Positions 38,092 to 48,879 of a DNA stretch of 64,000 nucleotides are shown piece after piece. A model generated the notes under the pieces. The model saw nothing but the letters and a program-made list of their open reading frames with translations, searched no databases and was not told the DNA's origin. A program made the position numbers and the translations under genes. The stretch comes from Rhodamnia argentea. Lineage: Eukaryota > Streptophyta > Magnoliopsida > Myrtales > Myrtaceae. How positions within the stretch are numbered: position 1 is the first letter of the stretch; every line of letters starts with the position of its first letter. The stretch spans positions 21,438,283-21,502,282 of the forward strand of contig NC_063156.1 in assembly GCF_020921035.1 (NCBI RefSeq), given 5' to 3'.

Positions 38092-40550
38092 AAGGAAGTA
38101 ACCGGCTGTAGAGCATGTTTACAAGGCAAGCAAGTGAGGATTCCTTTCAAAAGGTCAAATTGGAGGGCCAGTGAGAAGCTGCAACTAATTCACACCGATG
38201 TGTGTGGTCCAATGCCGGAGGAATCACCGAATGGCAGCAAATACCTCATCACTTTCATAGATGACTGCACTAGAATGTGTTGGGTGTACTTCATAAAGAC
38301 TAAGGCTGAAGTTAATGAGATTTTTTTGCGATTCAAAAGAGAAGTGGAGAAGGAGAGTGGCTGCAATATCAAGACAATTAGATCGGACAATGGAGGAGAA
38401 TACACCTCGGGCGGTTTCAATGATATATGTGATAATGCGGGGATCAAGCACCAACTCATTGTGCCATACACTCCACAGTAAAATGGAGTGAGTGAAAGGA
38501 AGAACAGAAGTATCATGGAGATGGCTAGATGTATGCTACATGAGAAAGAACTCCCTAAGAAGTTCGAGGTTGAGGCTACCAACACTGCAGTCTTTCTTCT
38601 GAACGGATCGCCCACTAAAGCTCTCAACAAGCAGACACCATTTGAAGCATGGCATGGTTACAAGCCTAAGGTGAGCAACTTGAAAGTGTTTGGTTGCATT
38701 TGCTATTCATTGATTCCTTCTGTTAAGAGAGATAAGCTTGATCCAAGAGGAAAAGCATGTATCTTTGTGGGATATAGTTTGCAATCTAAGGCTTATAGAG
38801 TTTATAATCCCGCTAGCAACCAAGTTGTGGTGTGTAGAGATGTGAGTTTTATGGAAGATAAGAAGTGGGACGGGTGTGTAGAAGGTGGCAAGGCTGAAGA
38901 GGAGGTAGTGCCATTGCGGGTTGAACCAAATGAAGTGGAAGTCGAGGATCTAATTGATCATGTTCTTGTGAGAGGCACTAGATCTCTTGCTGAAATTTAT
39001 GAGAGATGCAATATAGCTATGATTAAACCAGCTAGCTATAAGGAAGCAAGTGAAGATGTGAAATGGTGTGCTGCAATGGAAGAAGAAATCGGAATGATTG
39101 AGAAAAACCGGACATGGGATCCGGTTGAGAGGCCCAGAAACGTAAAGGTGATTGGAGTGAAGTGGGTATTCGGGACAAAGTTGAATCCCGATGGCTCAGT
39201 ACATAAGCACAAAGCAAGACTTGTTGTCAAAGGCTATGCGCAGGTATGGGGAGTAGACTATTCCGAGACCTTTGCTCCAGTGGCAAGGTTAGATACCATA
39301 AGGATCTTTGCGCTCTTGTTGCACAAAAGGGCTGGAAAGTATTTCATTGGATGTGAAGTCGACTTTCCCGAATGGAGAGCTAGTGGAGGAGATATATGTT
39401 GAGCACGGCTGATGGCTTTGTAGTGAGAGATAAGGAAGATCATGTGTATAAGTTGAGAAAAGCCTTGTATGGGTTGGAAGCGGGCTCCAAGAGCTTGGTA
39501 TAGTAAGATTGATAAGCATCTGCGGGAACTTGGGTTTAAAAGAAGTTTGAGTGAAGTGACCCTATATGTGAAGAAAGGTATGGAAGGTGTAGCTATTGTC
39601 TCTCTTTATGTTGATGATCTTTTGGTCACTGGTGATTGCGAAGAGCAGATTGCGGAACCGAAGAGAGGACCCGATGAAGCGGTTTGAAATGACCGATCTT
39701 GGACTAATGTCCTTCTTTCCGGGTATGGAGGTGCAGCGAGAGGAAAGGCGAGGTATTCATCTGTCAAAGGAAATACCTAAGAGAGATCTTAAAGAGATTT
39801 GAGATGGAGGAATGTAGAAGTGTGAACACTCCTATGAATCTAAAGGAGAAGCGTAAGATCGAAGGAGCCGAGCCCTCGATGAAGGAGTATACGGGAGTTT
39901 AGTTGGTTGCTTGATGTATCTAATCGCAACAAGACCCGGATATCTTGTATGCGTAGGTGTGCTTTCAAGATTCCTAAGTTGTGCTGGTGAAGAACACTTG
40001 GTAGCCGCAAAAGAGTGATTAGATACTTGAAAGGCACTCGGTCATTTGGTGTCAAGTTTACTAAAGTGGACAATTGCGGGTTGCAAGGCTTTCTTGATAG
40101 TGATTGGGCTGGTTCGATCGAGGATATGAGGAGTACAAGTGGTTTTTGTTTTACTTTGGGATCGGATGTTTCACCTGGAGCTCAAAGAAGCAAGAAGTGG
40201 TTGCTCGCCCATCTTGCAGGCTGAGTTTCTAGCAGCTCTTTGCAAGCAGCCAATCATGCAATATGGTTGAGAAAGGCGATGCAGGATCCGGAAATAGAAG
40301 TTGAAGGACCAACCGAGATACTTGTGGACAACCAAGCTGCACTAGCCATATCTCAAAATCCTGTCTTTCACGGGAGAACCAAGAATTTCAAGATCAAGTT
40401 CTACTATTTGAGGGAAGTGCAACAAGAAGGTGAAGTGAAGCTACTCTATTGCAAGACGTAAGATCGGGTGGCTGATGTGTTTGCTAAGCCACCGCAAGCA
40501 AGCGGACTTGAGTTACTGAAGAAGAAGGCTGGAATGTGTTCTGCTCCTTA
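38092..40550 (+). pseudogene. Broken copia pol (integrase, reverse transcriptase, RNase H)
   Basis: After the TAA at 38089 the same frame continues with CRACLQGKQ and the integrase core (HTDVCGPM, SDNGGEYT). A second TAA at 38479 falls just after the YTPQ motif. Integrase and the first part of reverse transcriptase continue at 38488-39402 (KWVFGTKLNPDG, ARLVVKGYAQ). A frameshift near 39345 and another near 39475 follow; the YVDDLLVTG catalytic motif is at about 39606. RNase H keeps LDSDWAG at about 40095 but is shifted after about 40200. The breaks are only described here, not repaired. Confidence 0.9.
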
Positions 40551-40565
40551 AGCCAAAGAGGAGTA

Positions 40566-40848
40566 TGTTGGTTATGCCTTAAGGATCATTCTTGGTCATT
40601 TTTTGTTCTGGTCCGTTAGCTGTTTGTTTTGTTTTACTTAGTCAACAAGAGAGTAGGAGTTTGTTGTTCGGTTCCTATTTTGTTGCTAGTTAGTGCAATT
40701 CAATTTTTCTTTATTTTTTTAAAATGCTATGTACTCTTCTCGGAATTTTTTTAGAGTGTGACAAGTGCATTTCCAGATTAATCTTCTCTTGTTCTTCTAA
40801 ATTGAGAGCACATTCTCTGTAACAACAGAGAGCACATTCTGTGCAACA
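40566..40848 (+). repeat. 3' LTR of the copia element
   Basis: 283 bases, almost the same as the 5' LTR, and followed by cggat. Confidence 0.93.
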
Positions 40849-41291
40849 CGGATAACGATGGGTTGAAAAAGAGAGAGACGAAGAAGACAAAAGAAGAGAA
40901 ACCAAGGCTCATAGAGAGAGACGAGCAGACCGAGGTAAATTTAAGGGTAGAAAATAGCTCTCTTTTAACGACAAAGAGATGTGTGCATCGCGTTCACATA
41001 GGAAGAAAAAAACAAGAAATAGCTTTTCTTGTCTAATGGTCTTCGCCTCTCCCCGTATAAAACATAAACCGACATCTATAGACATATAGATTTTCTTGTT
41101 CTTTTAAGTCTTTGCCTCCTTCATGCATCATCTCTGTTTAAAACTTCATACATGCAAATTTAACGCCGGAACACGGTATCCCGCAATGTCACCGAAAAGC
41201 CATGTTCACAGATAGAGAATGTTGCATGAAACTATTGCAACAAAATGGAAATGACCTTTTACACACACATACATAGAGAGAGGGGGTATAT
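40849..41291. other. Intergenic DNA after the copia element
   Basis: No gene seen. It would be continuous with the DNA before 36252 in a chromosome without the insertion. Confidence 0.4.
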
Positions 41292-41410
41292 ATGATTTTG
41301 GTGGTGATGTTCATGTTCAATTTGGTAGCTTTCGCCCTTGCCGTCGAGGCGGATCAGCGGAGGAACACTATAAGTGGTCTCTGTTCAGTGTACTCGACCA
41401 AAGCACTAAG
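41292..41410 (+). pseudogene. Possible first-exon fragment of a DUF1218 membrane protein gene
   Basis: The frame starts MILVVMFMFNLVAFALAVEADQ, close to the N-terminal signal-anchor and AEQRR motif of plant DUF1218 proteins (modifying-wall-lignin family). After EADQRRN the reading loses similarity, and the downstream frame to 41624 is low complexity. The other three membrane segments and the conserved cysteines of the family are not found within the next 1.5 kb. It is either a relic or exon 1 of a gene I could not follow. The similarity is short and hydrophobic, so confidence is low. Confidence 0.35.
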
Positions 41411-41515
41411 GTTCTTTTCTTTTTTGTTTTTTTTTTTTGTGTTGTTTCTGTGCATTCCTCTCTTCAAGACAAGTCGCTCTCTGTTTCAAGAAGAGAGAAA
41501 GAATGTAGAGCAACC

Positions 41516-41654
41516 GAAGATCTCACCTCATCGGACAGTGAAATCTCAAAAAGTGATATTGCAAATCCGTAGGGACAAGCATACGCAACACATAGTGTTC
41601 ACGGTCCGCAAGATCACATTTTGAGATTTCACTGCCCGATGAGGTGAGATCTTC
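41516..41654. repeat. 139-bp foldback: two 42-base arms, 55-base loop
   Basis: Arm 41516-41557 (gaagatctcacctcatcgg...) pairs with arm 41613-41654 with two mismatches by my count. The structure is compact and there is no clear target duplication next to the arms. Confidence 0.85.
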
Positions 41655-42804
41655 AGCGATGCGTTCATGGGCAAACTGTTCCTTCAACTCTCTTCTAATT
41701 TCTCGGCAGCGAAAACTTTTTCAAAGTTATCTTCGATCACTCTAATCTTTCTTTTCCTTCTCGGACGAGAGGCATCGGATTCTCTTCTCGGCATCTAGGG
41801 TTGAGGCCATCTGGAGAAGTTTATGTTTTCTAGAATAACACATGGTGGCACATCATACGGAGGCACATCAATTGCTATATCCGTCGAACGAAAACAAAGT
41901 CCCATAGATCCCGAGAAAGAGGGCCTCCCCAAGGATTTGGTTCTTTTCTTGTTGTGGATAATTTGCATTGAAATTTGCAAGAGATTGTTGGATGCTGTCT
42001 TTGGTAGGTTTATGGGCCTAGGAGTAATCCCATGGCACTTCTTTATCATAAACACTTTGGCGGATCTCTTTTGGAATTACTTGGTTCTTTTCGCAAAGGA
42101 TCTTCCGTATAGCTCCGTATTTTCCATCGAGGTTTGCAATACCATGTGAAATAAAAGCTACTGCTTTATGAATTACATGGGACATAAAGAAGAATAAAAA
42201 TTGGAGGAGGAACTCCATTGGGTTTATTTGTCTTTTTTATGTTTCTTTAATGTTATTTGCGTTTGAACCAAATTATTTGAATCGTACACAATTTGCGTTG
42301 ATCGCTCGTGTTCGTATTAGTGTAACAAAAATTTGTGTTGATTTACAACAAAATTAAAGTGGCCTAACTTATGAACGACATAAAAAGTGATCAAATTGTT
42401 CCATAAGCATGTCAAGTAGCGTCCTCTTCATCCTCCTCAAAGTCCCCGAATTCCAAACGCTTGTACTGCTTGTTTGTCGGGAATGAAGCAACCTTTATGC
42501 TTGGAAAATGTGTTGCTTCCATGCTTGACATTAGTTAGCAAAAGCAAGTACCGATTTCGTGCGAACCATCATTTTCTAAAGTTTCTCCCTCTCTGTAATT
42601 GGCTTCTCTCATCTTATTTTTATTTGAAAGAGAGATTTCAATAAAACCATGTCATGGAAGGTGCTATGTTAATCAACAAATTCATGAAAAAACTATGACA
42701 AACAACATAAGTTAGATGCTGATGATGAGCAGGTGGTTTACGGAAAATGATTTATGCTTTTTCTCCCGAAGAATCAATTCCGAGCTAGCCAGTTAGATAT
42801 TCAA
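41655..42804. other. Intergenic; one unidentified open frame
   Basis: The + strand frame 41823-42149 (108 codons) has hydrophobic stretches (VLFLLWIICIEIC) but no family I recognise, and I see no splice-supported extension. No other gene is visible. Confidence 0.3.
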
Positions 42805-43233
42805 GGCTTAAGTATACCCCAAGTGCCATAAGTTGTGTACGCGCTCACTTTAGTGCCAAAACTTTCAAATCGATCACTTTAGTGCTAAGTTTTTGTAACT
42901 TCGATCATTTCAGTGCTAAAAGTTTTAAAACGATCACTTAAGTGCCAACTTTTTTTTAAAACGATCATTTAAGTGTCAATGTTTTTAAAAAACGATCACT
43001 TTAGTGTCAAATTCACCGAGCTCCGTCATCTCAAATATTAATAAAAAAAATACCACGTGTCGAATTTTCAGCAAGCCACGTTAGCTCTGGCACTAAAGTG
43101 ATCGTTTTTAAAAGAAGTTGGCACTTAAGTGATCGAAGTTACAAAAACTTAGCACTAAAGTGATCGATTTGAAAGTTTTGGCACTAAAGTGAGCGCCGTA
43201 CACAACTTATGGTACTTGGGGTGTACTTAAGCC
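42805..43233. mobile_element. Mutator-like MITE, 429 bp, with perfect 9-bp target duplication
   Basis: The ends are long inverted repeats (ggcttaagtataccccaagt on the left, the reverse ending acttggggtgtacttaagcc on the right). The 9-base word gatattcaa is found at 42796-42804 and again at 43234-43242. Inside, each arm is built from iterated words of about 34 bases (cgatcactttagtgcca type). No protein is encoded. The 9-base duplication and long arms point to the Mutator superfamily. Confidence 0.92.
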
Positions 43234-43242
43234 GATATTCAA

Positions 43243-43898
43243 TGACAAACTAGTTGGATGTATTTTCAATGTTGAGCTAGTTGAGCAGATATTATTCGTT
43301 TTTCTACTTTTATTATGCATGTTTAGGCTAAGTGTAAATATGTGAGCTCAAGCTATATTTCTCAATACACCAATATTGGACTATTATGGTCTTTAGAAGG
43401 GAAATATTTATTTCCTTCTTTGAATTTTCAATTCTGTGGTGTAGGTGGGGATAGACATTCTTTAGTTATTTGCAATTCCGTATACGTCACGTACGTATAG
43501 TATAACGTCGTCAACATGTTTGATTAATTCCTAAAAAACTTATGGTAGGTTGTTAAGGAATGAAGAATGAAGAGACACGAGGTATTTGTGTGGATCATGT
43601 TACATAATTATAATCACATTTGGATTATGTCAAAAAAAAATATCTCCCTTTAACGTGATGTTTTCTGTTTCGATTGATTCCTTTTACGGTGTCTGGTGAA
43701 ATCACGGTCCTATGTCACTAGTTCATATTTGTGATTGAGTCATTTTGGTGATATAAAATGTGCATTTGCCTAACATTATTCCAACGCTTGGACTTCTTTA
43801 GTGGTTCTTTATTATTCAAACTTTGAAACATACTCTTTTCTTACATGAATTCTAGTGTTCCCTTTGTTGCTTGTTCATAAATTATAATAGAGAAAAAG
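43243..43898. other. Intergenic, AT-rich
   Basis: No gene or clear repeat is seen between the MITE and the gypsy-type element. Confidence 0.4.
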
Positions 43899-44182
43899 TG
43901 ATGCCGAATCGCAAACGGAAATTGGCTAAACAGGAGAATTGGAATTGATAATGAGGAACAATATGTTCTCTTAGATATGATTATCAAATCGATAGAATAA
44001 TATCAAAAAGTCTAAAGTCCCTTTCACTCAAAACCATAAACACCCTTATATATGGTGCTAACCCTAATTAACCTAGGAAACACACTATTACGAAAATATC
44101 ACTAAAATCACGAAATTATCTAAAATCTAAAATTATGTAATATTACGCAATATTACAGAGATTGCCAATTTTATTTGCATCA
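43899..44182 (-). repeat. 3' LTR (on - strand) of the gypsy-type element
   Basis: 284 bases, flanked outside by aaaag. Confidence 0.9.
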
Positions 44183-44446
44183 TTCTCCTCTGCTAGGAAA
44201 AAGATTTGTCCACAAATCCGGTTCGTCTTCGTTGACTTCAATCTCTTCAAATTCAATCCCATCTCCAAGATTGCGAAATCTGCTTAGTTTGGGACAGCCT
44301 CTCCAACGAATCAAGTAATACATCAGCTTGAGCCCCAAGAAATTCTCTGAAAACACATCTTCAAGTTTATTCATTAAAAGACACAGTGCAAAGTGTACAA
44401 AACTTCCTTTCTTGCTTAATTCACTTTCATCTGCGGGAACTTCCAC
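44180..44446 (-). pseudogene. 3' remnant frame: HSP90-like start joined to an element tail
   Basis: The frame starts VPADESELS, which continues the HSP90-like stretch of the upstream frame across an in-frame TAG at about 44456. After this the similarity is lost. The end (EDEPDLWTNLFPSRGE, just before the 3' LTR) looks like the usual gypsy polyprotein terminus. It is 88 residues in all and not a normal protein. Confidence 0.55.
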
Positions 44447-44452
44447 ATCGAC

Positions 44453-45190
44453 CTATTTGCTTGCCCACAAATAGATGGGAAAGTTAATAAATTTCCAGTA
44501 CTTCTTCACTAAATCTTTCCCATAATCAAATATAACTTCTGCAAGCGGGATCCCCTGATGCATAATTGATGGCATCATATACATGGCCTTGTGCACCGTG
44601 ATATGACACTGGGCAACGACTTTGAGAATCTGGCATATAAAAACTGCTGCATCTTTCTCAGTATAACCGATGTCTTTCTTGGACAATATCCGATCGAGTA
44701 ATTCATCACCATTATATATTCCACAAATAACATACAAATTTGTGTGGAAGCCCCTACCAAATTCAACAATACCTTCATGAATATTAACAATATCCAATAG
44801 TCCAGGCACACGCACCTTCAAAGAACTCGATGTGCCCATCACGTTCATAGTATCCATACAAACTTCCACGGACAACGGACCCAATGCGCAGTCGCGCGAT
44901 TCTTGCACGTAGCACGGACTTGTGATCGCGCCCTCCTTGAGCGCATCCACCTCCCATGCTGGCATCCGCGCCGTCGCTTGGGGGACGTTAGCCTTCGTCG
45001 ACACGATGGCTTCTATTGTCGTGCCTGGATCCGCATCTTCTTGTCCTCCATCGAATTCATCATAAACTGGATCTTCATTAAAGATTGGATCTTCAACAAA
45101 TATTAGATCTTCGTCAAAGATTGCATCTTCGTCAAATATTGGATCTTCGTCAAAGATTGGATCTTGAAGCTCGGGAATCTCGATCTTCAT
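44453..45190 (-). pseudogene. Chimeric frame with CDPK-like and GRP94-like fragments
   Basis: 245 codons inside the gypsy-type element. The first 50 residues repeat a DPIFDED unit and may derive from the acidic protease-reverse transcriptase linker of gypsy pol. Residues about 130-200 resemble the kinase N-lobe hinge of group IV calcium-dependent kinases (CPK16/18/28): GDELLDRILSKKD, YTEKDAAVFICQILKVVAQCH, with the G-rich loop lost and the catalytic HRD absent. The last 25 residues (LVKKYWKFINFPIYLWASK) match the middle domain of ER HSP90 (GRP94). The kinase part lacks every catalytic motif, so no activity is expected. The assignments are from memory of the families. Confidence 0.65.
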
Positions 45191-45244
45191 CCCGAAATTG
45201 AGAAAAGTGGACTGACTTTCGGGTCGTACTCCTCGATTCCGTCC

Positions 45245-45553
45245 CTAGTTCAAATCCTCGAAAGGATTATCATCCTCCTCTTCATCATCGGATGGATCTT
45301 TAGATTCCGCTCCTTCTTCAGATTGAACGTCCAAACTCGCCTCTGCAAGTTGTCGCTCCAAATCCTGGATTCGCCTTCTCTGTTCTTCAATTTCTATGTC
45401 TCGCGGGTCTCTTAGATGCGGTTGTTCGTCCGCTTCGAGAACGACTCCACGTCCCCGACCACCACGAGCTCGCCGTCCACGACCTCCTCGATTCTGTTCA
45501 GCCATCGGTCCAAGGCAACTTGTGCTCCGATACCAATTGATGTCGAATCGCAA
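45245..45553 (-). CDS. Gypsy Gag N-terminal fragment
   Basis: On the - strand the likely start is MAEQNRGGRGRRARGG, within the longer frame whose first codons overlap the LTR and primer-binding site. An RG-rich head is followed by RDPRDIEIEEQRRRIQDLERQLAEA, a typical gypsy Gag opening with a coiled-coil heptad. It ends at a stop after an acidic stretch, about 86 residues from that Met, against several hundred in a complete Gag. The remainder of gag is deleted. Confidence 0.7.
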   Translation of the reverse strand: MRFDINWYRSTSCLGPMAEQNRGGRGRRARGGRGRGVVLEADEQPHLRDPRDIEIEEQRRRIQDLERQLAEASLDVQSEEGAESKDPSDDEEEDDNPFEDLN

Positions 45554-45822
45554 ACGAAAATTGGCTAAACAGGAGAATTGGAATTGATAATGAGGAATAA
45601 TATGTTCTCTCGGATACGATTATCAAATCGATAGAATAATATCAAAAAGTCTAAAGTCCCTTTCACTCGAAACCATAAACACCTTTATATATGGTGCTAA
45701 CACTAATAAACCTAGGAAACACAATATTACGAAAATATCACTAAAATCACAAAATTACCTAAAATCCTAAAATTATGTCAAATTACGCAATATTACAGAG
45801 ATTGCCAATTTTATTTGCATCA
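45538..45822 (-). repeat. 5' LTR (on - strand) of the gypsy-type element
   Basis: 285 bases; on the - strand it is followed by the primer-binding site. Confidence 0.9.
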
Positions 45823-48800
45823 AAAAGTCTATTCCATAGAAGAGCTATCAGAAACTCTGTATAAGGCGATATAAAAGCTATTATTTGATAGACACAGTTG
45901 TTGATCATGCTACACTTTTGGTATAACGCTGGCGATGGTGGTGATCGGTGGGTGGTTACTAACCATCACTCAATTTTGAACTCTTTTTCTTCTAAGTTTT
46001 CATTTATGTGCTTCTCTCTCTCTCTCTCTCTCTCTTAGTGCCCAAGATGTTGCTGCAACATCTTGCAATGCATGGAGGATCAAGACAGCAGTGAGCGCAA
46101 CTTCACCTCACCAAAGCTAGAAGAACCTCCTTCCACCGCCGCGTTAGTTATGCGTTACCCAAGTCCTCATATTTCATCGCCTTAGCTCCAGCGGGCCCTC
46201 CATAGCGGTGTATGTGGTATGCTATTCCAGCGTACCCAAGCCCGAGCTCTATGGGGACGATGAGACGCTCGGCACGTATATTCCATTCAAATATAGAAAA
46301 AAAATATTCGAAAAACATAATAACCAACTCAAAAAAAATTGAAAAAATTTTGGTTTGATTGCTTCTAAATGTTGATGCATGTTACCGTAAATGTTGATTT
46401 CGCATAATTATAATGATTGATAATGGTTTGGTGCATGATTTACATGTTTTACATTCGAGTTTGTAGCTCGATTTTGCGTGTCTAGATGATGGAATCTTCT
46501 GACTTTCTTCAAGAGATTCATAGATCACTTCAAGAGCTTCGATTTCATATATAGATCATCCAAAATGGGCATCGTTTGATCTGTCTAATGCATTCATGAA
46601 TTTCACGATTTAAATTTGTAATATGCTATTCATTCATTTTTCTGTTTTCTAACATATTTTCATGTTTGGACTAAACTGTACCGAGCTAGCATGAATGTAA
46701 AACAAAAAATTCATAAAACAATTTTCGTAGCTTAGATCCATATTTTTTCAACAGCATTTTTTGTGTGCAAAACCGAGATCGTTTGCTATGTCAAAAATAT
46801 CTCATAGTATGAAGTCAAAATTTGAAATTTTTGCTTGAATCTCGGAGGTTGTTCTGTTTCGATTTGACCTTTGTTGCTTCTCGATTTTTTATGATTTTTT
46901 GGAATTTAATTGATAAAACTCTCTCGATAAAAGTTGTTCGTAACATCCAAATCTATCACATAAAAAATTTTCATTGCAATCAAAATCATCTTGATCAGTG
47001 CGATCGTCCCATTAAGAGAATAAAATTCTTTGAAAATTCCTTTTTTGTCCTCACATTTGCATATCATTTGATTTTTATGATTTTTTCTGTGTAGAATCTA
47101 TGGATATGTTCTTCATGAAAATTTCTCGTAATATCTTGAAGCTTGACATATCAAAATTTTAGAAAATTACATGCACATTTAGTATGCACAAAATATGCTA
47201 GAGATTCATAAAATCTACTAAAATTTCTTTAAAAATATTTTTAAATATTTTTAAATATATTTTTATTTTATTTTTCCTTTCATTTTTCTCCTGCTACCGG
47301 CGGCAAGCGGCGGAGGGACTGCGGCGAACAGCAGCAACCGGCTATGGTCGACAACGGACAACGATGTCGGTGGTGGTGAGCAAGAACCGGGGGCTGCGGC
47401 GGACAGCGATGGAAGATAGAAGGAAGCGGTTGTTGGCTACGGCCGGCGGTAGCGACTACGGGCGATGACGGATGGCGGCGGACAGCTATGGACAAGAACA
47501 GATAGCGGTGGTCAACAACAAAGGGTAGCGGTCGAGGCGGCGGCGAGCGGTGGGCGATCGGCCAACAGCTTTTATATTTTTTATTATATTTTTCTTTTAT
47601 GATTTCTTTCATTCACTTATAATAAAAAAATAATAACCAAGTTGAGCCTTTGAAGCCCTGTGCCAATGTGTAACTTGTGGGAGTTGCCCTCATGAGTTGA
47701 AAATGGGTTTAAGTGTGTGATTTATTTTTGACCCATCTGATTCAACTTAAATTTTTTGGATCCCATTTCATTCAGCCCTTTAAAAACTTAAAATCCATAA
47801 CAACCCATTTGTGCACCCATATTGACGGCTCTAACCTCGTCCGAACCTGAATGATTGTGACATAGACTTTAAGAACAATGTGTGGGGCCTTCGCTCTTAC
47901 TCGTGGAATTGAAAGCGAAAGAGCGAAAAGAGTAAATGAAAGTCATTAAGTGCAGTGAATGAGTGGGGACCTCACTGCCTTTTATAGAGAATTCTTCCGC
48001 AATCGACAAGTATGAAGGATGAAGGAGACTCAACCATAGTTCATGCATTAATTGCCATAAGGTTAAACTAATGATTAAGGTGGGTATGTAGTATTCAAGT
48101 GTCCCTAAGTTTATAGATAGGGTGCATGTGGTGTAATGTGATTGACTATAAGAATAGACATTTGGGTGAAGGAAGGAAAGAAATGTTGTCTATAGGCCAG
48201 TTAATCATTATGCACGTTAAATGACTAAGACCATTTGTTGAGGCAGTGTATGACTTCATCTTTACCAATCTTCATCTGCTAGCAAAGGAATAAAGGCTCC
48301 ATCCGCTGGCAAAAGAAGAAATCATTAAATGTATTAAATGCTCTAGGCGATGCAAGTTGTGAAATCAATAACAACATGGGAGGTGAATCCGTCAAGAAGA
48401 AATTAAAAGAGGTGGCATACTTAAAAGAAAGACAAATGGCTCAATTGTAAGATTTCAAAAATAGATATTAATAAATCGTCAAGATATCAAGTAAATCATG
48501 ATGGAATTGAAGAAATTGTTATTCGTTTTAAACATTGATAATATAAAAAAAACATATTGAAATCGTCAAAACGTTTCACAAGATTTTCTGAATGAAATGA
48601 AATATTCAACTCATAGAATTTCAAATATACGACTAGTTTCGATATGTAAACTCGGTGCATATCGGTCTCTGTTGATAACTAACATGGTGTTACGTGATTC
48701 ACCACCACTTTATAAAATCAATATGAAAACAAATATCTAATAAACCGAATATATTTCTCAAAAATTACGAACACGAAAATATATTTCACATTTTCGCTAA

Positions 48801-48879
48801 ATTACGTAAATCACCCAACTAGAATATCTTGAGTGCGATGTTTATCGTCCATGAACTCCCATATAATATATACTAGCGT
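45823..48879. other. Intergenic, AT-rich with a CT run and a GGC-rich patch
   Basis: A CT run lies at about 46013-46035. At 47285-47570 there is a patch of GCGGC words that gives a His/Pro/Arg-rich spurious frame on the - strand. I found no gene; LTRs for the copia fragment that follows were not found. Confidence 0.35.

Larger units (their letters stand above)
36252..40848 (+). mobile_element. Ty1/copia LTR retrotransposon, 4.6 kb, young but pol-defective
   Basis: Two 283-bp LTRs (36252-36534 and 40566-40848) both start TGTTGG and end CAACA and differ at five positions by my count. Flanking five bases are cagat and cggat, a target duplication with one mismatch. A primer-binding site related to the initiator-Met type (tatcagag) follows the 5' LTR. 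Domain order is gag, protease, integrase, reverse transcriptase, RNase H, as in copia. Gag is open, while pol has in-frame TAA stops at 38089 and 38479, a frameshift near 39345 and more breaks after 39660. It therefore cannot make its own pol. Confidence 0.95.
43899..45822 (-). mobile_element. Deleted Ty3/gypsy-type LTR element, 1.92 kb, carrying host gene fragments
   Basis: LTRs at 45538-45822 (5' on the - strand) and 43899-44182 (3') have TGATG...CATCA ends and about 16 differences by my count. The 5-base target duplication aaaag is perfect (43894-43898 and 45823-45827). A primer-binding site TGGTATCGGAGC (initiator-Met type) lies on the - strand at 45535-45524, and a purine tract (gcagaggagaa) precedes the 3' LTR. 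The 1.36-kb interior lacks protease, reverse transcriptase and integrase. It has a gypsy-type gag N-terminus, pieces resembling a CDPK and an HSP90, and a gypsy-like 3' end. It would need pol from another element. Confidence 0.9.

Noticed and set aside
41823-42149. 108-codon frame with hydrophobic segments
   Set aside because: Not called as a gene, because no family, no splice extension and no codon-usage support are visible; kept only as a note in the intergenic entry.
47280-47612. His/Pro/Arg-rich frame on the - strand
   Set aside because: Composition bias from a GGC-rich patch; no domain.
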